Shown: positions 9,081 through 18,189, numbered from the stretch's first letter. The stretch: 64,000 nucleotides of DNA from Pirellulaceae bacterium (GCA_029243025.1 JAQWSU010000021.1:110512-174511), one strand, 5' to 3'. Translations and numbers: made by a program. The notes: generated by a model not told the origin, from the sequence alone.

Positions 9081-9770
9081 TCATTTTTTTGGGGGTGGAG
9101 TCAATTGCTTGATGCGAAGATCACGGAACCAGACGGGAGAGCCCGCAGCCTGCAGGACGATGTGTCCCCGCTTGTTCTGGGCGAATTGTGGCCAAGCGTG
9201 AAATTGACTCGCCTCGATCTTCTTGTCCCAGTCTTCGCTGCCGATTTCACAGTCGACAACCTTTTCGCCATTGAGCCAATGCTGAATTCGCCCTTCCTCG
9301 ACGACGATGCGACTGCGATTGAATTCACCTTGTGGCTGTAACGTGATTTCGGATTCACCATAGAGCCCGTAAAGTGATCCACAAGCGGTTGTGGGACGAC
9401 GCTCAGAATTAACGGGCTTTTGACTGACCAGCTGGTATTCGGGACCTGTCTGGTGCGTTTGTTTATCACTTTCACTGACACGATAGATGACGCCGCTGTT
9501 ACCGGCTTCGCCTAGCTTCCACTGGAATCGTAAGTCAAAGTCGCCGTACACTGACTTTGTCAACAGATCAGGACCTTTTCCAGTGCCACGAATCGTGCCG
9601 TTTTCAACGAGCCAAGTTGGTGGTACATCGGGTTGTCGATGCCCACGCCAGCCGCTCAGCGTCTTTCCGTCGAATAGAGCTTCGAATTTCGTTTCTTCAT
9701 CCGCGAATATGTTCGGCGCACAGATCACCAAGCCGAGGAAGAGTACAACCGTCGTGGCGAAGAGTCTCAT
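9081..9770 (-). CDS. Secreted DUF1080 (3-keto-disaccharide hydrolase) domain protein
   Basis: A 229-residue protein with a Sec signal peptide (MRLFATTVVLFLGLVICAPNIFADE). The DUF1080 fold follows, opening with FEALFDGKTLSGWRGHR and TWLVENGTIRGTGKGPDLLTKSVYGDFDLRFQWKLGEAGNSGVIYR, all diagnostic for this family. Structurally it is a concanavalin-like jelly roll; some members hydrolyse 3-keto-glycosides, and many planctomycete copies have no known substrate. It probably acts in the periplasm. The C-terminal FRDLRIKQLTPPPKK is the typical end. The adjacent genes on the same strand are 68 bp or more away, so operon membership is uncertain. Confidence 0.9.
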   Translation of the reverse strand: MRLFATTVVLFLGLVICAPNIFADEETKFEALFDGKTLSGWRGHRQPDVPPTWLVENGTIRGTGKGPDLLTKSVYGDFDLRFQWKLGEAGNSGVIYRVSESDKQTHQTGPEYQLVSQKPVNSERRPTTACGSLYGLYGESEITLQPQGEFNRSRIVVEEGRIQHWLNGEKVVDCEIGSEDWDKKIEASQFHAWPQFAQNKRGHIVLQAAGSPVWFRDLRIKQLTPPPKK

Positions 9771-9838
9771 TGTGTGTGGCTTCTTTATTTTTTTGTCGCA
9801 ACCGCGTTGTTACCGCGAGTGATGAGGACGACTTCAGG

Positions 9839-10846
9839 TTAAACGCGTCCTGAATCGATCGGCCCTAGTTGGTCAATGGCGGTTTCCCGCTCGGTCAACA
9901 ATCGATCAATCTCCTCGATTTCTTCATCTTGCAAGAGCCAATCCCCCGCGGGAGCAGTTCCCCTGATTTGACTCGGATTTCGTGCGCCGACGATGGCGGA
10001 GGTGACTTCTGGTTTTCGTAAACACCAGGCGATGGCCAATTGTGCGAGAGGTCTTTCCTGACGAGTTGCAATGCTTCGTAGGCCATCAACCAATTTTAAG
10101 TTGATTCCCAGTAGTGGTTCCTGGAATTTGGGGTCACGCGAGCGATGGTCGCTGTCCGGTAAAGATTCGGCACGAGCCCGATCAAAAGCTCCGGTCAACA
10201 AACCTTTTCCCATTGGACTGTAGCAAATGATGCCGATCTGATGTTGTTTGCAATAGGGCAACGTCTGAGCTTCAATTTGCCGCGTAATCATGCTGTACGG
10301 CGGCTGTAAGGAGGCGACCGCGTGGAACGGCCTCAGCCTTTCAAGCTGAGCCGGTGAATGGTTGGAAACGCCGATTTCTCGCACTTTACCCTGCTCCTTC
10401 AATTCGACGAGGGTCTGCCAGGCTTCCTCAATGTCAGCCTCCGGATCGGGCCAATGCAACTGGTATAAGTCGATCACATCGAGATCTAAACGTCTCAGAC
10501 TGGCCTCGCACTCGTTGATGATACTTTCTCGCTTCAAGACCCCCGTGATGTTGCCGTCAGCTTGAACGACGCGGCTGCACTTGGTGGCGACCAGGGGACG
10601 TTGGTCGGCGGGCAGCGTGGACAACGCTTTGCCGACGATTTCTTCCGATCGACCGTCGCCGTAGACGGCTGCTGTATCGATCCAGTTGATACCGCTGTCG
10701 AGAATTCCTTGATGGATAGCTGAGATCGCCTCCGACTCGTCTTGTGGACCCCAGCCAAATTTCCAGTCACCTCCGCCAATTGCCCATGTGCCGATACCTA
10801 CCGTCGTGAGTTGAAGTGATGAGTTGCCGAGTGAGCGAGTTTGCAT
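9839..10846 (-). CDS. Aldo/keto reductase
   Basis: A 335-residue TIM-barrel oxidoreductase of the AKR superfamily. The ATG at 10846 (MQTRSLGNSSLQLTTVGIGTWAIGG) was chosen over a 44-codon upstream extension because the AKR beta-hairpin starts here and a GGTGAT ribosome site precedes it. Visible are the catalytic Asp/Tyr region (NWIDTAAVYGDGRSEEIVGKAL), Lys in PLVATKCSRV, His in LYQLHWPD, and the NADP-binding end AIVGARNPSQI. It probably reduces sugars or aldehydes with NADPH. A second AKR of the same subgroup is at 30761-31723; both carry the LQPPYNM(I/L)-type segment, so they are paralogues. Confidence 0.9.
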   Translation of the reverse strand: MQTRSLGNSSLQLTTVGIGTWAIGGGDWKFGWGPQDESEAISAIHQGILDSGINWIDTAAVYGDGRSEEIVGKALSTLPADQRPLVATKCSRVVQADGNITGVLKRESIINECEASLRRLDLDVIDLYQLHWPDPEADIEEAWQTLVELKEQGKVREIGVSNHSPAQLERLRPFHAVASLQPPYSMITRQIEAQTLPYCKQHQIGIICYSPMGKGLLTGAFDRARAESLPDSDHRSRDPKFQEPLLGINLKLVDGLRSIATRQERPLAQLAIAWCLRKPEVTSAIVGARNPSQIRGTAPAGDWLLQDEEIEEIDRLLTERETAIDQLGPIDSGRV

Positions 10847-11073
10847 GTTTATCACCAATAAGAATTTTGCTAAGTGGAAGGGGGAGGGCGAATTGATTTT
10901 CGCATCGCCAAGGCTTACCGACTTTGGGCTGACTAATCCAACGCAAGAGCGCACCTGTACAGTTGGTTTGCGGAGCAAAGCAATGGTTGACGGTCGAATC
11001 CGTGTGGGACTTCATGGGAGCACGTTTGGAAAGACGGGAGCGGCTTAATCAGAATAGTTATATTTTGATGCCA

Positions 11074-12081
11074 CTACATCGATTTCAATACTAAGGCCGC
11101 GCTCACTAAAACGGCGACACCAAAGCCCAATAGGGCGACTGTCCGCCAGTCCACCTCGTGAGATTCGGGGGTAGCGCAGATTCGCTCGACCAAGGATAAT
11201 TGTATCGGGCGAACATCAAGAGCGGCTCGGTCTTGTGGGTTGGCAGTGGGTTGATCTTGATTTGGGGTCATGCACAACTCGCCCAAGATACCTTGGACGG
11301 TTCGAGCATTAAACGGCCTATCATCGGGCGATTTGGCCAACAGCGCTAGAATCAATTTATCGAGTGATTCGGGGCAGTTTGGGACTAAGTTTCGGACATG
11401 CGGTGGATCGGAATGGAGATGTTGCTCGAAGATTTCAGCAAAATTGTCACCTAGGTAAGGTGGTTGTCCCGTCAGCATTTCATAAAGGACACAGCCCAGG
11501 GCATAGAGATCGACTTGGCCAGTGATCTCTCGATTGCCTCGGACAAGTTCCGGAGCCATGTAGGCGTACGTACCCACCGTCAGTCCGACTTCGGTCAACT
11601 CTGTTTCGCGTAGATCTCTGGCAATCCCAAAATCGCCGAGTTTGATGATACCTTTGAGCGTAATGAACACGTTGCCTGGCTTCAAATCACGATGAATGAT
11701 GCCATGATTGTGAGCATGTTGCAGGGCCGAGGCGATTTGTCGCCCACACTCGGCCGCTTCTTTCCAACTGAATGGCCCGCTGTTTTTGAGCATTTCCTTG
11801 AGGTTGCCACCCTCAATCAACTCCATCACGTAAAACAGTTGTCCGTCGCGATCGCCGTCTCCGAAATAGGCCACGATGTTGGGGTGATCCAGTTTCGAAA
11901 GGACCATCATTTCGCGACGGAAACGGGCCACGACCAAGGGGTCGCTGCCGACAGCAGGAGAAAGCAGTTTCAGCGCGTAGATGTCGCCGGTTGCTCTGTC
12001 AGTAACGCGGTAGATGGTTCCGACCGTTCCGAAACCGATCGTCTCGCCGATGTCAAAATCGTCGTACGCGATGCGTGTCAT
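11074..12081 (-). CDS. Membrane-anchored Ser/Thr protein kinase
   Basis: A 335-residue Hanks-type kinase. Starting at ATG 12081, the glycine loop GFGTVG is at residues 16-21, the ATP lysine at K38 (YALKLL), the catalytic loop HRDLKPGN at 130-137, DFG at 150-152 and the activation-segment APE in YMAPELV. A single hydrophobic segment close to the C-terminus (ALLGFGVAVLVSAALVL) anchors it in the membrane with the kinase domain inside; no large extracellular sensor follows. The frame is open for 41 more codons upstream, but that stretch is Arg-rich and unlike a kinase. It is divergently transcribed from another Ser/Thr kinase 240 bp away. The target is unknown. Confidence 0.92.
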   Translation of the reverse strand: MTRIAYDDFDIGETIGFGTVGTIYRVTDRATGDIYALKLLSPAVGSDPLVVARFRREMMVLSKLDHPNIVAYFGDGDRDGQLFYVMELIEGGNLKEMLKNSGPFSWKEAAECGRQIASALQHAHNHGIIHRDLKPGNVFITLKGIIKLGDFGIARDLRETELTEVGLTVGTYAYMAPELVRGNREITGQVDLYALGCVLYEMLTGQPPYLGDNFAEIFEQHLHSDPPHVRNLVPNCPESLDKLILALLAKSPDDRPFNARTVQGILGELCMTPNQDQPTANPQDRAALDVRPIQLSLVERICATPESHEVDWRTVALLGFGVAVLVSAALVLKSM

Positions 12082-12320
12082 GTCCCGTATTGTAATGAGA
12101 TTCTTCGCGTGCGGGCCGGCAGCAGGCGTGGCTGCGCGAGAATCGCCGCATTCTCTTCTTCGTAGGGTGTCAGATTTACGGGTAAATCGTGGGCGGTTTT
12201 TCACAAGAGAGGTTGTTGTTTTAGAGGGTCTGGATTATCATAAAGTGTTATGTCTCTATGACTTGCAGTAAGTTCTCGATGAATCCATTGCGTCTGCCCG
12301 CAGGCGGCGACTGACTTGGC

Positions 12321-13856
12321 ATGCCAAAAGTCACCTCGACAGAAAAACTTATCGAACTGATCAAACGCAGCGAGTTGATCGGCAAGGACGAGCTGGCGGA
12401 CTTCCTGGCAACTCGGGCCGCGAAGTCGAAAGGTCTGCTTCCGCCGGATCACCATACGTTGGCGAACGAGTTGATCGGTGCGGGCCTGATCACTTCTTGG
12501 CAGATGGAGCAGCTACTCAAGGGGAAATATCGCGGGTTTCGTTTGGGTAAATACACCCTCAAGGGCCATCTTGGCACGGGGGGCATGAGCAGTGTTTACC
12601 TTTCTGAGCATCCAATCATGCGCCGGCCGGTTGCGATCAAGGTGCTTCCCAAGAGTCGGGTTTCGAAGTCGAGTTATTTGGAACGTTTTGAACTTGAAGC
12701 TCGCGCTGTCGCGGCTTTGGATCATCCGAATATTGTCCGTGCGTACGACATCGACAACGAGGGCGACACGCATTACATCGTGATGGAATATGTGGAGGGT
12801 AAGGACTTCCAACGCATTGTCGAGCAGGAAGGCGTTTTGGCATTCGAGCGAGCTGCCGATTGTATTGCTCAAGCTGCGGCAGGACTTCAGCACGCTCACG
12901 AAGCGGGTGTTGTGCATCGCGATATCAAGCCGGCTAACTGCCTGGTGGATCGGGTCGGTGTCGTCAAGGTACTGGATATGGGCCTGGCAAAGTTCTCTCA
13001 AGACGAAAAGTCACTCAGTTCTGTCCACAAGGATAGCGTTGTTGGCACGGCTGATTACTTAGCGCCTGAGCAGGCGGTCAACAGTAGCAAAGTTGACGCG
13101 CGAGCCGACATTTATGGCTTGGGAGGGACCCTCTATTTCCTCTTAACTGGACATCCACCGTTTCCCGAGGGAACGTTGACGGAACGACTTCTCAAACATC
13201 AGCGCGAGGAACCGGCTAGTATTTTCGAGGATCGGTCGGACGCACCGGCCACGTTAGTCGATGTTTGTCGTCGAATGATGATGAAAAATCCGAACGAACG
13301 AGTTCAAACTGCCGCTGGCGTGGTTGAGCAGTTGCGTCACTGGTTGGCAGGACGCGGCTATGGCGAGCAGCCGACAGGCAGTACTCCTCCTCGCATTGGA
13401 GCCGGTAATGATGGAGAGACCACCAATCGCTTGGAGCGATTAGTGGCCACATCGGCGCTGCCTGAGACCGAGGAAAAAACGAGTGACACCGTTTCGGCGA
13501 ACACCGGGGATACTGCGGCGATTGGTGGACGGGAAGAAGATCTCACTTTAGCTCCCATTGACGAAGAGGAAGCCCGGCCCGAGGCTGCGACGAGTTCGTC
13601 GGATGCGATCGATATTGATATCGAGGATCGGCTAGATGAGACGGTCTTGTCACAGATTGAAGAAGAGATTGGAACCCATAATTCGGCCAGTGGTTCGCTC
13701 GTGGATTTATTGGAAAACAATAGTCTTTCGTCTGCCTCAGCGACCGGGATTTTGCTCCGTCGCAAGCGGCCGGCGGTGCCGATTTGGATGTGGGGAATCA
13801 GTGTCGTTGCTGTGTTGATTGTGGTTTTACTGTTTCTGGCCATTATTGTTTGGTAG
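12321..13856 (+). CDS. Planctomycete-type Ser/Thr protein kinase with C-terminal TM anchor
   Basis: A 511-residue kinase. Residues 1-75 form the small helical domain common before planctomycete kinases, ending LITSWQMEQLLKGKYRGF. The kinase domain has its glycine loop at 84-89 (GTGGMS), ATP Lys at K107 (VAIKVL), HRDIKPAN at 199-206 and APEQ in the activation segment. The metal-binding DFG is DMG at 219-221, keeping the essential Asp. An acidic, low-complexity linker (about 360-470) leads to a terminal transmembrane helix (WMWGISVVAVLIVVLLFLAIIVW). It is divergent from the kinase at 11074-12081, and the next gene begins 10 bp after its stop. Confidence 0.93.
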   Translation: MPKVTSTEKLIELIKRSELIGKDELADFLATRAAKSKGLLPPDHHTLANELIGAGLITSWQMEQLLKGKYRGFRLGKYTLKGHLGTGGMSSVYLSEHPIMRRPVAIKVLPKSRVSKSSYLERFELEARAVAALDHPNIVRAYDIDNEGDTHYIVMEYVEGKDFQRIVEQEGVLAFERAADCIAQAAAGLQHAHEAGVVHRDIKPANCLVDRVGVVKVLDMGLAKFSQDEKSLSSVHKDSVVGTADYLAPEQAVNSSKVDARADIYGLGGTLYFLLTGHPPFPEGTLTERLLKHQREEPASIFEDRSDAPATLVDVCRRMMMKNPNERVQTAAGVVEQLRHWLAGRGYGEQPTGSTPPRIGAGNDGETTNRLERLVATSALPETEEKTSDTVSANTGDTAAIGGREEDLTLAPIDEEEARPEAATSSSDAIDIDIEDRLDETVLSQIEEEIGTHNSASGSLVDLLENNSLSSASATGILLRRKRPAVPIWMWGISVVAVLIVVLLFLAIIVW

Positions 13857-13866
13857 CGTGACCGCG

Positions 13867-14334
13867 ATGAGTGAGCTGTCTGTATTGGAGAGATTGCGAG
13901 AACACTTACACCGCTGCGAAGTTCCTTTCAGCGAACTCCAGCATCAGCCGACCCGCACCTCAGAAGAAGCAGCTGAGGCTCGTGGTGAGGAATTGAAGAT
14001 TGGTGGTAAGGCACTCGTGCTCAAACTTGATGGCCAGTTTGCTTTGTTTGTCTTGCCCGCAGATCAGAGGTTGGATTCCAAGGCAATCAAACGACAGTTG
14101 TCTGCGAAAAAGTCTCGGTTTGCATCCCAGGAAGAGCTTTGGGAGCTGACAGGGCTTGTGCCTGGTTCGGTACCGCCATTTGGAAGGCCGGTCTTGCCGT
14201 TGCCACTATTTGTTGACCACCGACTGACGGAAAACTCGCGAGTTGCCTTCAATGCCGGGTCGCTTTCGGTGAGCTTTATGATGCAAATGGCGGACTATTT
14301 AAATGCTGCTCAGCCAACCGTACTACAAGTTTGA
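13867..14334 (+). CDS. YbaK/EbsC-family (aminoacyl-tRNA deacylase-like) protein
   Basis: A 155-residue protein with the YbaK/ProX fold, recognisable from EVPFSELQHQPTRTSEEAAEARG, the KALVLKLDGQFALFVLPADQRLDSKAIKRQL core (equivalent to the family's K-x-x-v-l...vlp.d..vd segment) and GLVPGSVPPFGRP(V)LPL, the substrate-pocket loop. Family members hydrolyse mischarged aminoacyl-tRNAs in trans; which tRNA is served cannot be told. The start at ATG 13867, 10 bp after the kinase stop, gives the normal family length, while the open frame reaching back to 13819 would overlap the kinase transmembrane segment. Co-transcription with the kinase is likely. Confidence 0.85.
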   Translation: MSELSVLERLREHLHRCEVPFSELQHQPTRTSEEAAEARGEELKIGGKALVLKLDGQFALFVLPADQRLDSKAIKRQLSAKKSRFASQEELWELTGLVPGSVPPFGRPVLPLPLFVDHRLTENSRVAFNAGSLSVSFMMQMADYLNAAQPTVLQV

Positions 14335-14421
14335 ATCTGTTGAATCCAGTCAGAGACTCGTGCTGCGAGGGACTAGAGTGTATCCGTGTTTCGCCGGTCA
14401 CGTTTGACTCGTCAGCGAAGA

Positions 14422-16224
14422 TCAGACGAACACCGAAGCCGTATTGCGAGCCAAAATGGAGCTCGTAACGTCATCCAGTTCGAGATCGTCCAACGCTTGA
14501 TCCGCCGAGTTGCTGTTTCGCGCCGTTTGCAAGTCGAAGAGCTTGTCAGCTTCTGCGGCGGAAACGAGCTCGATACGCTGAGATGTCGACTCTGAATCCA
14601 TTTTTGTGTTAATTCGACCGGGAGTGCTGCGAGCCAACTGAGAATTCGAATCTTCGGTGCCGCCGATGGGGGATAAACTACCGCCCCAAGTATCTCTCGT
14701 CTCTGTGGTTGGATTGGCTTGGACGGCGGCAACTGCATTCTCATTAAGGACGTTGATGATCAAAATGGCGTCGGCGGGTGCGATGAAGCCGTCACCGTCG
14801 ACATCGAAGAAGGCAGGAACCGGATTGGGTGGATCTGACAGTTTTCCGTTGCTCGGATCGTGATAGACGGGGGTATTCAGTTCATTGATGATTTTCAAGA
14901 CGTCCATGGGCGAGACGAATCCGTCGGCATTCACGTCCAATTGGTTGTCTGGATTTTGCCAGCCTGACCCCGCATCCGTCACATCTATCAGAACGATGGC
15001 CTCGTTCGAAAGTTGTCCGTTTGTATCACGAACGGTATATCGAAATTCGTCGGAACCAACGAAGTCATTGGACGGCGTGTAAGTGATTTCTCCTGATGTT
15101 AAATCGACTTCGGTCAGTCCTGAAGTAGCTGGCGAAACAACCTGTACCGATGATTGCTCCAGTTCCGTGTTCACATCTCCGTCATTCGCCAATACATCGA
15201 TTACAACTGAGTTGTTAATCGTGGTTGCTACGGAGTCGTCTCGTGCGACAGGCGGTGTTGCCGCGGTCTCAACATTCGCGAAATCAATGTTGCTGATGTC
15301 ATTCTCGCCGATTGTGACCTCGTGACTGCCGTCTCCGCCACCATTGGGAACTGTTTGTTGGTAACCTGCAGGAATAACCTGATTAATTCGATAATTGTCG
15401 GCGACGAGGTTGCGGAACTCATACTCGCCCTGGCTGTCCGTGATTGTCCAGGGTTCCGAGCCTGCATCATTGACTCGAAGTGAATCGAAACGAGCTGTGA
15501 GTCGTTCCCGTTGCGTGTAAGCGAGTGCGTAGGAGATGTCGCCCTCAGCTCGCGTCAATCGCAAAGTCTCGATTTGTGATTCGCAAAAGTCCGATTCACA
15601 CAAACCTTGGGTGCTCGCTGACGCCAGCAAGTTGTTGCTTCCGTCGTAAATCTCCAACACGCCCACGTCAGCGGCTGTTGTGCTGCTTCCAATCACGTCA
15701 ATGCTTACGGAGTTCGCACCGTCCGCAAAGCTCATGCGTAGCTTCTGCGTGAAATTGAAGAAATCTGTGATGCTGTCCACACCGCCGTTGTTGCCCGCCC
15801 GGAAAGTTCCAAAAACGAAATCTCCCGTCGAGGCAAAAGAGCCCGGTACGCTGTCGTTGGGGGCTTTTCCGATCGCGATGATCTCGTCGCTCGTGATGAC
15901 ACCTCCATGGTTTTGAACAGAAAGCGAGACCCCCGGAATATCGATTAGTTCTTCTGATCCGAACGCATCTGGTTCGATAATGACGCCGGTAACATCCAGC
16001 ATGTCGTTGCCGTTTTGATCGATGAACACCTCGACGCCGCCCAATCCGGGTTCGCCAACTTCGATTTCTCCATTGCCATTCAGGTCATTGATGACCTGTC
16101 CCGACAGCGAGGCGAGGACCCGACGGTCTTCCAACCATTCGTAATGTCCAAGACGCCGCGCGAGTCGGTGGTCACGCTGTTTTTGTGATTTTCCGAACGC
16201 AAGTGCCAGAGTCTGTTTGATCAT
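14422..16224 (-). CDS. Secreted dockerin/cadherin-like repeat protein of planctomycete type
   Basis: A 600-residue protein. After a basic start the sequence HYEWLEDRRVLASLSG is the L-E-x-R-x-L-A signature at the N-terminus of large exported planctomycete proteins. A SdrD/Cna-B-like calcium-binding segment follows (GQVINDLNGNGEIEVGEPGLGGVEVFIDQNGNDMLD), then a DUF-type beta domain, a second NYRINQVIPAGYQQTVP Cna-B-like end, a cadherin/VCBS-like domain (NDGDVNTELE...EITYTPSNDFVGSDEFRYTVRD) and two dockerin-like EF-hand loops (LDVNADGFVSPMDVLKIINELN and FFDVDGDGFIAPADAILIINVLN). It is presumably cell-surface or extracellular and calcium-dependent, mediating adhesion. ATG 16224 was chosen over 16269 for a cleaner N-terminus. 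Confidence 0.85.
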   Translation of the reverse strand: MIKQTLALAFGKSQKQRDHRLARRLGHYEWLEDRRVLASLSGQVINDLNGNGEIEVGEPGLGGVEVFIDQNGNDMLDVTGVIIEPDAFGSEELIDIPGVSLSVQNHGGVITSDEIIAIGKAPNDSVPGSFASTGDFVFGTFRAGNNGGVDSITDFFNFTQKLRMSFADGANSVSIDVIGSSTTAADVGVLEIYDGSNNLLASASTQGLCESDFCESQIETLRLTRAEGDISYALAYTQRERLTARFDSLRVNDAGSEPWTITDSQGEYEFRNLVADNYRINQVIPAGYQQTVPNGGGDGSHEVTIGENDISNIDFANVETAATPPVARDDSVATTINNSVVIDVLANDGDVNTELEQSSVQVVSPATSGLTEVDLTSGEITYTPSNDFVGSDEFRYTVRDTNGQLSNEAIVLIDVTDAGSGWQNPDNQLDVNADGFVSPMDVLKIINELNTPVYHDPSNGKLSDPPNPVPAFFDVDGDGFIAPADAILIINVLNENAVAAVQANPTTETRDTWGGSLSPIGGTEDSNSQLARSTPGRINTKMDSESTSQRIELVSAAEADKLFDLQTARNSNSADQALDDLELDDVTSSILARNTASVFV

Positions 16225-16821
16225 CGTAGTTCTCTTCGATGGTGTTCGGGTGCGGGCTCTCCACGTCACTGAAGCTCGGCAGGAGATCTGATTGGTCGCA
16301 AAACGGCTCGAAACCAGTCATCTGCGAGTTGCTTCTGACGCGTGGAATTGGTAGTTGGCAATCGTCTCTGGAAGTGCAGTAGGGCGCGTGATGAGCTGTC
16401 CTGTTCCTAATCTTTGGCCGTGTTGGCCAAACGTGCCGCCCCTTAAGCCATGCTAAATCAAGGTGTTACACTTGGCAATTAAGATGTTTGCGCATTTTGC
16501 GCAAACTTCGAATACTGGCTGGTTAGAGTGTCAAGGGAGCTTAGCGATGGCCCAAGAATGCGGGGTTTTCTAAACATCCTTCGTCCCAATCCGCGATGAT
16601 TTAGCTTTCGAACAGTGCCTCGAGCAACCGGCCGTTTAGGCCGATGATGTCGATTGAGATGGGCGTGTCGTCAAGATGCCGAGACTAATCGGATTGGGAC
16701 GTCCTGAAAGAGGGCAACCAGATGGGCGCACAACGACACCTACTAAACGATCATCGATCGCATCGTTCAGTTTCAGATCAAGCCGAGCATCAGCCGGCCC
16801 GATCGTTTTGACTGGTTTCGA
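16225..16821. other. Intergenic region with two inverted repeats, no gene seen
   Basis: About 600 bp between two reverse-strand genes contain no convincing coding frame. Two perfect inverted repeats are present: TTTGGCC/GGCCAAA with a 5-base loop at 16413-16431, and GTTTGCGCA/TGCGCAAAC with a 3-base loop at 16486-16506. Neither is followed by a T-run on the reverse strand, so they fit regulatory sites or transcript hairpins better than terminators. The promoter of the dockerin protein should lie in the left part. Confidence 0.5.
16486..16506. promoter_or_regulatory. 9-bp perfect inverted repeat (candidate operator)
   Basis: GTTTGCGCA and its exact complement are separated by TTT. The symmetric site lies 262 bp upstream of the dockerin-protein start on the reverse strand and 316 bp beyond the stop of the small basic protein. 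It could bind a dimeric regulator or form an RNA hairpin; there is no direct evidence for either. Confidence 0.35.
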
Positions 16822-17007
16822 TTATCGCTCTTCCAATTCGAGCGTCACGATCAGATTCTCCGCGCCCGGCGTAATTTCGCGGATCTTCTGCGCGATGACC
16901 GTCTTTTCGGAGACCGTCGCTTTGGCGACTCGTTTCTTGAAATGATCGATTTTCTTGCGTCGATGACGACGACGCTTAATTTCCTTACGGCGTTCGCTGC
17001 AACCCAT
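16822..17007 (-). CDS. Small basic DUF6800-like protein
   Basis: A 61-residue, highly basic protein beginning MGCSERRKEIKRRRHRRKK and ending in a non-basic half (IREITPGAENLIVTLELEER). I recall very similar short proteins, DUF6800-like, as conserved in planctomycetes, with the same MGCSERRKE opening. The function is unknown, and the basic half suggests RNA or ribosome contact. It resembles bS21 only superficially (size and Arg/Lys clusters), and the sequence does not fit that family. It stands alone, with tRNA-Ser 175 bp away on the other strand. Confidence 0.6.
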   Translation of the reverse strand: MGCSERRKEIKRRRHRRKKIDHFKKRVAKATVSEKTVIAQKIREITPGAENLIVTLELEER

Positions 17008-17181
17008 TGCTTTTCAGCTCTCCGTGTCGATGGACGAGTGACGGCCAAGTAGATTTGCCACTTTCCGTGGAGGGGAAAGCATCAAAACTGATCGGTTCTT
17101 GTATCACGATTTCCACCTTGCGTCAACGCACTCCCTTTGACACCTGCCCGCCGTCTTCGTTAGATTCGGGGCTTGCTCGAC

Positions 17182-17268
17182 GGATGGGTGGCCGAGTGGA
17201 CTAAGGCGGCAGTCTTGAAAACTGCTGTACGGGTGACCGTACCGTGGGTTCGAATCCCACCCCATCCG
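17182..17268 (+). tRNA. tRNA-Ser(UGA)
   Basis: An 87-nt class II tRNA. The acceptor stem GGATGGG pairs with CCCATCC and the discriminator is G. The D arm GCCGAGTGGACTAAGGC, anticodon stem GCAGT/ACTGC with loop CTTGAAA (anticodon TGA), a long variable arm (TACGGGTGACCGTA) typical of serine, and T arm GTGGG-TTCGAAT-CCCAC are all present. The 3' CCA is not encoded. Confidence 0.97.
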
Positions 17269-17343
17269 CTCTTTTTATTTCGAGAACGCCGGCGAACGGA
17301 CTCTCTTGCCTGCCGGGAGCAGTTCCGTGGGGTTTTTCGCGGA

Positions 17344-17396
17344 TTCCGGGGTTCCTGGATTTTCCGGAGTTCTTGGATTTTCCGGGATTCTCACCA
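17344..17396 (+). repeat. Imperfect 18-bp tandem repeat downstream of tRNA-Ser
   Basis: Two 18-bp units, TTCCGGGGTTCCTGGATT at 17344 and TTCCGGAGTTCTTGGATT at 17362, are followed by a partial third copy starting TTCCGGGATTCT at 17380. The array fills most of the space between the tRNA and the SDR gene and ends before its ribosome site. No function is apparent. Confidence 0.6.
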
Positions 17397-17436
17397 GACC
17401 AGCACTCTTGCATCGCATTCGGGGTGTTTATCGAAG

Positions 17437-18189
17437 ATGACAGCAATCGATCTATCCGACAAAACGGCCTTAATTACCGGAGCCAGTCAGGGATTGGGGG
17501 CGACCACCGCCCGTGTTCTCCATGCGGCCGGTGGCAACGTGATTGTGAATTACTGGGCCGATCCAGAAGGGATTAATCAGGATCGAGCCAACCGACTCGT
17601 TGCCGAATTGGGCAAGCGGGCGATGGCCATGGAAGCGGACGTTCGTGACCAGGAGGCCGTTCAGCGGATGTTTGCCGCAGCGATTCAAAAATTTGGATCG
17701 CTCGAAATGGTTGTCAATAACGCAGGGATTATCCGGGATCGCACCGTTGCGAAAATGTCTGCCGAAGAGTGGCAGCAGGTGATTGATACGAACTTGACCG
17801 GCGTATTTCTGGTTTCACAGCAAGCAGGCATTTTTCTTGCTGACGGTGGCCGGATCGTAAATCTTGCTTCGATTTCTGCCGTGGTTGGTGGTTTTGGTCA
17901 GGCGAATTATGCGGCGGCAAAGGCCGGTGTAATTGGTTTGACGCGAGTTCTGAGTCGCGAATTGGCTCGTCGGCAAATCAATGTCAACGCTGTGGCTCCC
18001 GGTGTTGTTTTGACAGAGATGGGCCAGTCCATTCCGGATAAGTCGCTGGACCAAATGAAGTTGCAAGTGCCCTTGGGACGATTTGGTGAGCCGGAAGAAA
18101 TTGCCAATGTGATCTTGTTTCTTTGCAGTGATCTTTCCACTTATCTCACCGGTCAAACGCTGCACGTAAATGGTGGATGGTGGGGCTAG
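17437..18189 (+). CDS. SDR-family oxidoreductase, 3-oxoacyl-ACP reductase (FabG) type
   Basis: A 250-residue classical short-chain dehydrogenase. The cofactor loop TGASQGLG is at residues 13-20, NNAG in VVNNAGIIRDRTV, the catalytic Ser in LASISAVVGGFGQANY, and the YxxxK motif as YAAAK about ten residues further on. The end LYLTGQTLHVNGGWWG is that of FabG-type enzymes. It reduces a 3-oxoacyl or other ketone with NAD(P)H. The start at ATG 17437 avoids a spurious 88-codon extension that would run through tRNA-Ser. Its relation to the dehydratase-like gene 460 bp downstream is unproven, but both could act on hydroxyacyl intermediates. Confidence 0.92.
   Translation: MTAIDLSDKTALITGASQGLGATTARVLHAAGGNVIVNYWADPEGINQDRANRLVAELGKRAMAMEADVRDQEAVQRMFAAAIQKFGSLEMVVNNAGIIRDRTVAKMSAEEWQQVIDTNLTGVFLVSQQAGIFLADGGRIVNLASISAVVGGFGQANYAAAKAGVIGLTRVLSRELARRQINVNAVAPGVVLTEMGQSIPDKSLDQMKLQVPLGRFGEPEEIANVILFLCSDLSTYLTGQTLHVNGGWWG

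Noticed and set aside
17173..17436. Extended N-terminus of the SDR protein, 88 codons
   Set aside because: It would translate through the tRNA-Ser gene and the repeat array; the family start matches ATG 17437.
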